A DNA stretch of 5,793 nt, from positions 1 through 5,793 of the forward strand of contig RFPK01000127.1 in the NCBI GenBank assembly GCA_009926195.1, given 5' to 3'. The translations under genes were made by a program, and so were the position numbers. This DNA comes from Synechococcaceae bacterium WB4_1_0192 (GTDB taxonomy: Bacteria > Cyanobacteriota > Cyanobacteriia > PCC-6307 > Cyanobiaceae). Below the pieces are notes generated by a model, which was not told the origin of the DNA, made no database searches, and saw only the letters and a program-made list of their open reading frames with translations. Within the stretch, counting starts at the first letter, position 1. Each line of letters starts with the position of its first letter. Below, one piece after another: positions 1-5,793 of this stretch.

Positions 1-14
1 GATCGCCATCCCCC

Positions 15-44
15 GGCCGCCCCGCCCCCTGGCTGGGGGCGGCC
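15..44. other. GC-rich palindrome, possible terminator of an upstream gene
   Basis: GGCCGCCCC at 15-23 is the exact reverse complement of GGGGCGGCC at 36-44. An alternative fold pairs 22-29 with 35-42 (8 bp, all G-C) around a 5-nt loop, TGGCT. Either would make a very stable hairpin in RNA or DNA. No T-run follows on either strand, so it is not a classical intrinsic terminator. It lies about 75 bp before ftsH, where the end of an upstream transcript or a leader structure would be expected. The inverted repeat is certain; its role is inferred. Confidence 0.45.
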
Positions 45-58
45 ATCCCCGGTCGCGG

Positions 59-88
59 CGGACACATCTGTCTGAGACCGGTTAACAT
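59..88 (+). promoter_or_regulatory. Possible sigma-70-type promoter for ftsH
   Basis: CGGACA at 59-64 matches 4 of 6 bases of the -35 consensus. TAACAT at 83-88 matches 4 of 6 of the -10 consensus, with an 18-bp spacer. The expected start near 95 would give an untranslated leader of about 24 nt. This is the only stretch before ftsH that drops out of very high GC. The match is weak and rests on consensus comparison only. Confidence 0.3.
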
Positions 89-107
89 TCCGTAACTACC
101 CAACTCC

Positions 108-113
108 GGAGAG
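108..113 (+). promoter_or_regulatory. Ribosome binding site of ftsH
   Basis: GGAGAG with GGAG at 108-111 lies 7 nt before the GTG at 119. This good Shine-Dalgarno match supports the GTG start over downstream alternatives. Confidence 0.6.
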
Positions 114-118
114 CCGAG

Positions 119-1934
<1,816 letters not shown>

Positions 1935-1963
<29 letters not shown>

Positions 1964-2654
1964 GCGCTCTGCCGACCCTGCCGGTCTGCTTGCCGGCCTG
2001 CGCCGCCAGCCCCTGCTGGCGGTGCTTCGCCCCAAGTCGCCTGACCAGGCCCGCTGCCAGCTTGAACAGCTGCTCGCAGCGGGCCTTTGTCATGTCGAGC
2101 TGGCTGTAGCCGTCCGCGACGACTGGGTCGCCATGGTCCAGGGCCTTCAGAGGATGTTCCCGTCCATGCGCCTCGGTGCGGCGTCCGTCTGCACGGCCGA
2201 GCAGCTCTCCGCCGTGCAGGCGGCTGGTCTGGCCTATGCGGTGTCGCCGATCCATGATCCCCGCCTGCTGGAGCAGGCCCGGGCCTGGTCGATCACCCTG
2301 GTGCCTGGGGTGTTCACCCCCACTGAAGTCGCCCGGGCCGTTCGCGATGGAGCGGTTGCCGTCAAGCTCTATCCGGCCGCCTCGCTCGGCACGGGTTATT
2401 GGCGTTCACTGGCGGCACCTCTGGCGCCGCTTCCCTTCTGCATCGCCGCTGGTGGGCTGGAGGTGGCTGATGTGCCGTCATGGCTGGCGGCCGGTGTCGA
2501 TGCCGTGGCTCTCGGCAGCACGCTGTTCACAGAGGTGCCATCGTTGCCGAGCGCCGCAGTATCGGCCGCGTCCACTCCTCAGCTCAAGCCGGAGCTGGAG
2601 CCCCTGCTGGCACGGCTCCTCACCGGAGACAATCCGGAAGCATTGTCAACCTGA
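1935..2654 (+). CDS. eda: KDPG/KHG aldolase family protein (class I, Eda-like)
   Basis: The family makes a Schiff base between lysine and a 2-keto acid and cleaves KDPG or 4-hydroxy-2-oxoglutarate to pyruvate plus an aldehyde (Entner-Doudoroff pathway or hydroxyproline breakdown). The 239 aa fit a TIM-barrel Eda with short extensions at both ends. Visible landmarks are the VLRP strand (30-33), E55 in HVELAVAV (E. coli Glu45 equivalent), K144 in VKLYPA (Schiff-base Lys133 equivalent), a Gly-Gly pair (173-174) and GS (194-195) in the phosphate region. Positions matching E. coli Arg49, Thr73 and Thr161 appear as Ala59, Ser84 and Ala, so substrate use may differ. The GTG start overlaps ftsH by 29 nt, with AGGAG 13 nt upstream. 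TTG at 1947 is a possible alternative; there is no early ATG. Probably cotranscribed with ftsH. The family is secure; the exact substrate is not. Confidence 0.85.
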
Positions 2655-2685
2655 GATCGTGATGCTATCCCTGAGATAGTTGATG
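2651..2685. repeat. Paired direct repeat with small inverted repeat before the basic-tailed gene
   Basis: CTGAGAT occurs at 2651-2657 and again at 2671-2677, exactly 20 bp apart. Each copy is followed by a similar stretch (CGTGATG and AGTTGATG). Between and across them CTATC (2665-2669) and GATAG (2675-2679) form a 5-bp inverted repeat with a 5-nt gap. The first copy contains the stop codon of the aldolase gene, and the second ends just before the next start codon. A 20-bp period is about two helical turns, so this could be an operator, but no function is demonstrated. Confidence 0.4.
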
Positions 2686-2687
2686 GG

Positions 2688-3350
2688 GTGCTGGTGTCTC
2701 AGCTCACGATCAAGCTCAGCGATAAGGCGGATGCCTTGATCGCACAGCTGCAGAAGGAGATCTTCAATCGACGCCGCAAGAAGGTTTCGGCGGCCGGTGT
2801 GGTGGAGACGTTGCTTGAGAGCGGTGCCAAGTCCCAGTCGGATAAGCGCTTCGCCACCTCCTGGAAGAATCTGATCGCCGATATCGAGACGGCGGTGAAG
2901 GTGGTCAACGCCCACGGCAGCAAGCCCTCCGGCCTCAGTGATGCCGAGTGGGCGCTGATTCTCAGCCACCGCAGTCGATCCGGCACGGCTACCGCCACCC
3001 CGGCCAGGCGTTCCACCAGGCCCAAAGCCCAACCACAGTCAGCCCCCCAGCCAAAGGCGAAGGCTGCGCCTGCGCCCACGTCCCAGGCTGCGGCGAAGAC
3101 AAAGCCCGCGGCGAAGAAAAAGCCTGTGGCCAAGGCATCGGTCGCCAGCTCCAGACCGTCCGTCACTGGCACCGGTACCGGCACGGCCGATGCTGCTCCC
3201 AAGCCGATCCGCAAGGCCGCCAGCTCGTCACGCACGAAACCCGCGAGCTCCGCTGCACGGCGTATGGCCCGGGCTGCAAGCCGGCTCAGCGCATCAGCGC
3301 AGCTGCCGACCGGCGCCAGTGCGGTCTCAGGCGGGGGCGCATCCGACTGA
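2688..3350 (+). CDS. Unrecognised protein: RHH-like N-terminus with long basic Ala/Pro/Lys/Ser tail
   Basis: I do not recognise a named family. Residues about 3-48 look like a ribbon-helix-helix unit: a strand (QLTIKL), a helix with a basic end (about 11-30, ending NRRRKK), then a second helix (about 33-48). Residues 50-95 are a further mixed, probably folded segment with two Trp. Residues 96-220 are low complexity, rich in Ala, Ser, Pro and Thr, with about 23 Lys/Arg against 2 acidic residues. The stretch AAKTKPAAKKKPVAKAS resembles histone H1-like bacterial tails. No signal peptide or membrane helix is seen. GTG at 2688 is taken as start. GTG at 2694 is equally possible and has GGGG 5 nt upstream. 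The gene lies 33 bp after the aldolase and is probably in the same operon. DNA binding or nucleoid association is inferred from composition and fold guess. The stable N-terminal frame argues for a real gene. Confidence 0.78.
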   Translation: MLVSQLTIKLSDKADALIAQLQKEIFNRRRKKVSAAGVVETLLESGAKSQSDKRFATSWKNLIADIETAVKVVNAHGSKPSGLSDAEWALILSHRSRSGTATATPARRSTRPKAQPQSAPQPKAKAAPAPTSQAAAKTKPAAKKKPVAKASVASSRPSVTGTGTGTADAAPKPIRKAASSSRTKPASSAARRMARAASRLSASAQLPTGASAVSGGGASD

Positions 3351-3359
3351 ACGTGTCCA

Positions 3360-4448
3360 TCACCAGAGGCTGCACTGCCCCTGCTGCCGCAGCAGGTGAT
3401 CCGCCAGCACCAGCGCCACCATTGCTTCCACCATCGGCACCGCCCTGGGCAGCACGCAGGGGTCGTGGCGTCCCTTGGCCTCCAGGGTGGTGGCTTCGCC
3501 ACGCTCGTTGATGGTCTGCTGAGCCTTGCGGATCGTGGCCGTGGGCTTGAAGGCCACGCGGATCACGATCGGCTCACCATTGCTGATGCCGCCCTGGATG
3601 CCGCCGGAATTGTTGGTGGCGGTGCGTAGCCGCCCCCCTTCACTGGGCAGGAAGGCGTCGTTGTGCTCGCTTCCCTTCAGCAGGGTGCCGGCGAAGCCCG
3701 AGCCGATCTCAAAGCCCTTGGTGGCGGGCAGCGACATCACCGCCTTGGCCAGATCCGCCTCCAGCTTGTCGAACACGGGCATCCCCAGTCCGATCGGCGC
3801 GTTGCGCACCACGCAGGTGATCACGCCGCCGCAGGAATCGCCCTCGCGGCCGATCGCTTCGATCCGCTCGATCATCCGCTCGGCCATCGCCGCATCGGGG
3901 CAGCGCACGATGTTGGCTTCCACCGCTGCGGCGTTCACCGTCGCCGGATCAATACTGGCCTCAAGGTCGTGGATACGGGTGACCCAGGCGATCACCTCGG
4001 TGCCGTTGGCCCTGGCCAGCAGTTGCTTGGCGATCGCGCCGGCGGCCACCCGCCCGATCGTCTCGCGAGCCGAGGCCCGGCCGCCACCGCTGCGGGCCTG
4101 GATGCCGTACTTGGCCTGGTAGGTGGCATCGGCATGGGAGGGGCGGAAGGCCACCTCCATCTCCTTGTAGTCCTGCGGGCGCTGATCCTTGTTGCGCACC
4201 ACCATCGCGATCGGGGTGCCGAGGGTCAGCCCATCCATCAGGCCGCTGAGGATCTCGACCCGGTCGTCCTCCTTGCGGGGGGTGGTGATCCTGCTCTGCC
4301 CCGGTTTGCGCCGATCCAGTTCAGCCTGGATTGCCTCCAGATCCAGCTCCAGCCGGGGCGGGCAGCCCTCCACGATCACGCCCACCCCGCCGCCGTGGGA
4401 TTCGCCGAACGTGCTGATGCGGAAGAGGTCGCCGAAGCTGCTGCCCAT
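3360..4448 (-). CDS. aroC: Chorismate synthase
   Basis: Catalyses the last step of the shikimate pathway, EPSP to chorismate, using reduced FMN; it is cytoplasmic and feeds aromatic amino acids, folate and quinones. The 362 aa match the usual length (E. coli about 361). Family signatures are present: FGESHGG (14-20, with the conserved His18), FRPSHADATY (101-110, His105), GGGRASARET (121-130), NNSGGIQGGISNG (279-291) and GRHDPCVLPRAVP (326-338). The frame is open 14 codons further upstream, but the start is placed at ATG 4448 because MGSSFGDLFRIS is the usual family N-terminus. It converges with the basic-tailed gene, with 9 bp between stop codons and no visible terminator, so the two transcripts probably overlap at their 3' ends. 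It diverges from nth. Confidence 0.97.
   Translation of the reverse strand: MGSSFGDLFRISTFGESHGGGVGVIVEGCPPRLELDLEAIQAELDRRKPGQSRITTPRKEDDRVEILSGLMDGLTLGTPIAMVVRNKDQRPQDYKEMEVAFRPSHADATYQAKYGIQARSGGGRASARETIGRVAAGAIAKQLLARANGTEVIAWVTRIHDLEASIDPATVNAAAVEANIVRCPDAAMAERMIERIEAIGREGDSCGGVITCVVRNAPIGLGMPVFDKLEADLAKAVMSLPATKGFEIGSGFAGTLLKGSEHNDAFLPSEGGRLRTATNNSGGIQGGISNGEPIVIRVAFKPTATIRKAQQTINERGEATTLEAKGRHDPCVLPRAVPMVEAMVALVLADHLLRQQGQCSLW
4030..4037. repeat. HIP1 octamer GCGATCGC
   Basis: Second exact HIP1 copy, inside aroC, extended to the 12-bp near-palindrome GGCGATCGCGCC. It supports the cyanobacterial assignment. Confidence 0.7.
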
Positions 4449-4544
4449 GGGCCGGATGCGCTGGAGCGAGCCTACAAACCCAACCCGCACGGGTCGGCCG
4501 GATCGGCTGCCTAATCTGCGGGATCGTGGTCATGCGGCGAGCAG
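4449..4544. promoter_or_regulatory. Divergent aroC/nth intergenic region
   Basis: The 96 bp between two divergent starts must carry the promoter of aroC, and of nth unless nth is read from elsewhere. I found no convincing -35/-10 pair on either strand. The best plus-strand -10 candidate is CCTAAT (4510-4515) without a matching -35, and the best minus-strand one is TAGGCT. GGCCGGAT occurs twice (4449-4456 and 4497-4504), which in such GC-rich DNA may be chance. The role is inferred from gene orientation only. Confidence 0.35.
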
Positions 4545-5198
4545 GTGCGCAAGCAGGAACGGGCGGCGCTGATCATGCAGCGGCTTGAGGAGCACTATCC
4601 CGAAACCCCCGTTCCCCTCGACCACAGCGATGCCTTCACCCTGTTGATCGCCGTGCTGCTCAGTGCCCAGTGCACCGATAAGAAGGTCAATGAGGTCACG
4701 CCGGCCCTGTTCGCAGCCGGCCCCACGCCTGCGGCGATGGCGGCGTTGCCTGAGACGGAGATCCTCGCTCATATCCGACAGCTCGGCCTGGCGCGCACCA
4801 AGGCGAAGCATGTGAAGCGGCTGGCCGAGCTGCTGCTGGAGCGCCATGCCGGCGAGGTGCCGTGCAGTTTCGCCGCCCTGGAAGCCTTGCCCGGCGTCGG
4901 CCATAAGACCGCCAGTGTGGTGATGGCCCAGGCCTTCGGTGTGCCGGCATTCCCCGTTGACACCCATATCCATCGCCTCGCCCAGCGTTGGGGGTTGAGC
5001 AGTGGTGTGAGTGTCGCGCGCACGGAAACGGATCTGCAGCGCCTGTTTCCGCGTCAGGCCTGGAACAAGCTGCACCTGCAGATCATCTTCTATGGCCGGG
5101 AGCATTGCACCGCCCGCGGCTGTGATGGCACGGTCTGCGGATTGTGTCGTGAGTTGTTTCCGAATCGCCGCAAGCCCGTTCCCTGGCATAAGCCCTAG
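4545..5198 (+). CDS. nth: Endonuclease III (DNA glycosylase/AP lyase)
   Basis: Base-excision repair enzyme that removes oxidised pyrimidines and nicks the abasic site. The 217 aa are full length. The N-terminal half carries LLSAQCTDKKVN (38-49). The helix-hairpin-helix is LPGVGHKTA (115-123) with catalytic K121 (E. coli Lys120), and D139 in VDTHIHR corresponds to Asp138. The C-terminus has four cysteines at 188, 193, 198 and 201, spaced C-X4-C-X4-C-X2-C rather than the classical C-X6-C-X2-C-X5-C iron-sulfur pattern, so the cluster is altered or ligated differently. The GTG start has a weak ribosome site; it is preferred because the catalytic residues then fall within one position of E. coli numbering. 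A later ATG at codon 11 is the alternative. The upstream ATG at 4532 is out of frame. It converges on psbA. Confidence 0.95.
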   Translation: MRKQERAALIMQRLEEHYPETPVPLDHSDAFTLLIAVLLSAQCTDKKVNEVTPALFAAGPTPAAMAALPETEILAHIRQLGLARTKAKHVKRLAELLLERHAGEVPCSFAALEALPGVGHKTASVVMAQAFGVPAFPVDTHIHRLAQRWGLSSGVSVARTETDLQRLFPRQAWNKLHLQIIFYGREHCTARGCDGTVCGLCRELFPNRRKPVPWHKP

Positions 5199-5245
5199 CT
5201 GCTGCGCCTTGCCGCCCTGCGCCCAGCAGCTGCACAACGACGCAC

Positions 5246-5273
5246 AAAAAAAGGGCCTGGCGAACCAGGCCCT
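5246..5273 (-). terminator. Rho-independent terminator of psbA
   Basis: Read on the minus strand: a perfect stem GGGCCTGG / CCAGGCCC, extendable by one A-T pair, with a TTCG tetraloop, followed by seven T (plus-strand A-run 5246-5252). It begins 27 nt after the psbA stop codon. There is no T-run on the plus-strand side, so it should serve psbA and not nth. Confidence 0.92.
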
Positions 5274-5299
5274 CGGGCGATTGGGTTGAAACCTCAGGC

Positions 5300-5793
5300 T
5301 CAGCCGATGGCAGGAGCGGTGAGGGCGACCGGGGTTGCTTCAGCAGCAGCCAGGTCGAGGGGGAAGTTGTGAGCGTTGCGCTCGTGCATCACTTCCATAC
5401 CCAGGTTGGCGCGGTTCAGCACGTCGGCCCAGGTGTTCAGCACACGACCCTGGGAATCCAGGATCGACTGGTTGAAGTTGAAGCCGTTCAGGTTGAAGGC
5501 CATCGTGCTCACGCCCAGGGCGGTGAACCAGATGCCGACCACAGGCCAGGCAGCCAGGAAGAAGTGCAGGCTGCGGCTGTTGTTGAACGAAGCGTATTGG
5601 AAGATCAGGCGACCGAAGTAACCGTGGGCAGCCACGATGTTGTAGGTCTCTTCCTCTTGGCCGAACTTGTAGCCGTAGTTCTGGGACTCGCTCTCATCAG
5701 GATGTTGTGCTCAGCCTGGAACACCAGCATGAAGTTGAAGGTGCCGCTGATGCCGAGGGGCATGCCGTCGGAGAAGGAGCCCTGACCGAAGGG
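5300..5793 (-). pseudogene. psbA: psbA, photosystem II D1 protein: 5'-truncated by the window edge and internally deleted/frameshifted
   Basis: D1 binds P680, TyrZ, the Mn4CaO5 cluster and QB in the thylakoid membrane. From the edge the frame reads D1 residues 162-194 (PFGQGSFSDGM to AEHNILM), including D170, E189 and H190. At 5695 it jumps to residue 229 (ESESQNYGYK) in another frame, which then runs intact to the stop. Residues 229-344 number exactly as in canonical D1: H252, F255, S264, H272, H332, E333, H337, D342 and the processing site after A344, then a 15-residue extension ending APAIG. Missing are residues 195-228 plus one base, about 103 bp, with P680 ligand H198 and iron ligand H215. 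As written, translation would leave frame after M194 and stop at 5605-5607. GC content is lower than in neighbours, as expected for a highly expressed gene. It may be a true lesion or an assembly artefact; the gene identity is certain. Confidence 0.88.

Noticed and set aside
3172..3181. 10-bp palindrome CCGGTACCGG within a Thr-Gly run
   Set aside because: It comes from simple repeated Thr-Gly codons in the low-complexity tail and has no sign of being a regulatory site.
2699..3502. 267-codon minus-strand frame opposite the basic-tailed gene and running into aroC
   Set aside because: Composition is low complexity and mirrors the Ala/Pro/Lys tail on the other strand. It overlaps the secure 3' end of aroC on the same strand in a different frame.
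4449..4490. Fourteen-codon N-terminal extension of aroC
   Set aside because: The extension (MRVGFVGSLQRIRP) is not part of the family; the standard N-terminus begins at the ATG at 4448.
3663..4514. 283-codon open frame on the plus strand opposite aroC
   Set aside because: It is the antisense shadow of a high-GC gene: its His/Gly/Ala/Asp-rich composition has no recognisable motif, and aroC on the other strand carries every chorismate synthase signature.
4530..5237. 235-codon minus-strand frame opposite nth
   Set aside because: It covers nth, whose catalytic motifs are all intact, and its sequence is typical high-GC antisense.
5369..5785. 138-codon plus-strand frame opposite psbA
   Set aside because: It is a shadow of the psbA coding strand; it spans the deletion junction only because that junction does not create a stop in this frame.
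5300..5793. Possible phage-derived psbA
   Set aside because: The D1 C-terminus, its 15-residue extension, the dedicated terminator and the housekeeping neighbours all look like a host chromosomal copy; there are no phage genes in the window.

Overview
The window looks like chromosome from a high-GC picocyanobacterium (Synechococcus/Cyanobium type). The evidence is a psbA gene for the photosystem II D1 protein with picocyanobacterial-style sequence, a cyanobacterial-type FtsH, strongly GC-biased third codon positions, and two copies of the HIP1 octamer GCGATCGC. From memory, unverified here, the order ftsH - eda-like - aroC - psbA resembles a conserved marine Synechococcus/Prochlorococcus neighbourhood.

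Layout. Positions 1-118 are non-coding leader with a strong GC-rich palindrome, a possible promoter and a ribosome binding site. Three plus-strand genes follow in a tight run: an FtsH membrane protease (119-1963), a KDPG/KHG aldolase-family protein overlapping its end (1935-2654), and an unrecognised protein with a ribbon-helix-helix-like N-terminus and a long basic Ala/Pro/Lys/Ser tail (2688-3350). Chorismate synthase aroC (complement 3360-4448) converges on this run with only 9 bp between stop codons. Endonuclease III nth (4545-5198) diverges from aroC across 96 bp. psbA enters from the right edge on the minus strand (complement 5300-5793), converges on nth, and has a clear intrinsic terminator at 5246-5273.

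How the genes relate. FtsH3-type proteases in cyanobacteria pair with partner FtsH subunits, and the thylakoid complex degrades damaged D1, so protease and substrate genes sit within about 3.5 kb here. aroC (shikimate pathway), nth (base-excision repair) and the aldolase are housekeeping functions without an obvious mechanistic link.

Main anomaly. The psbA reading frame is broken. Measured against standard D1 numbering, residues 195-228 plus one nucleotide (103 bp) are missing, removing the P680 ligand His198 and the iron ligand His215 and shifting the frame. This is either a real psbA pseudogene or paralogue lesion, or an assembly error at a multi-copy gene on a sequence edge. The other candidates for novelty are the basic-tailed protein with direct repeats in front of it, an unusual cysteine arrangement in Nth, and altered active-site positions in the aldolase. 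I see no mobile element, CRISPR array, tRNA or rRNA.
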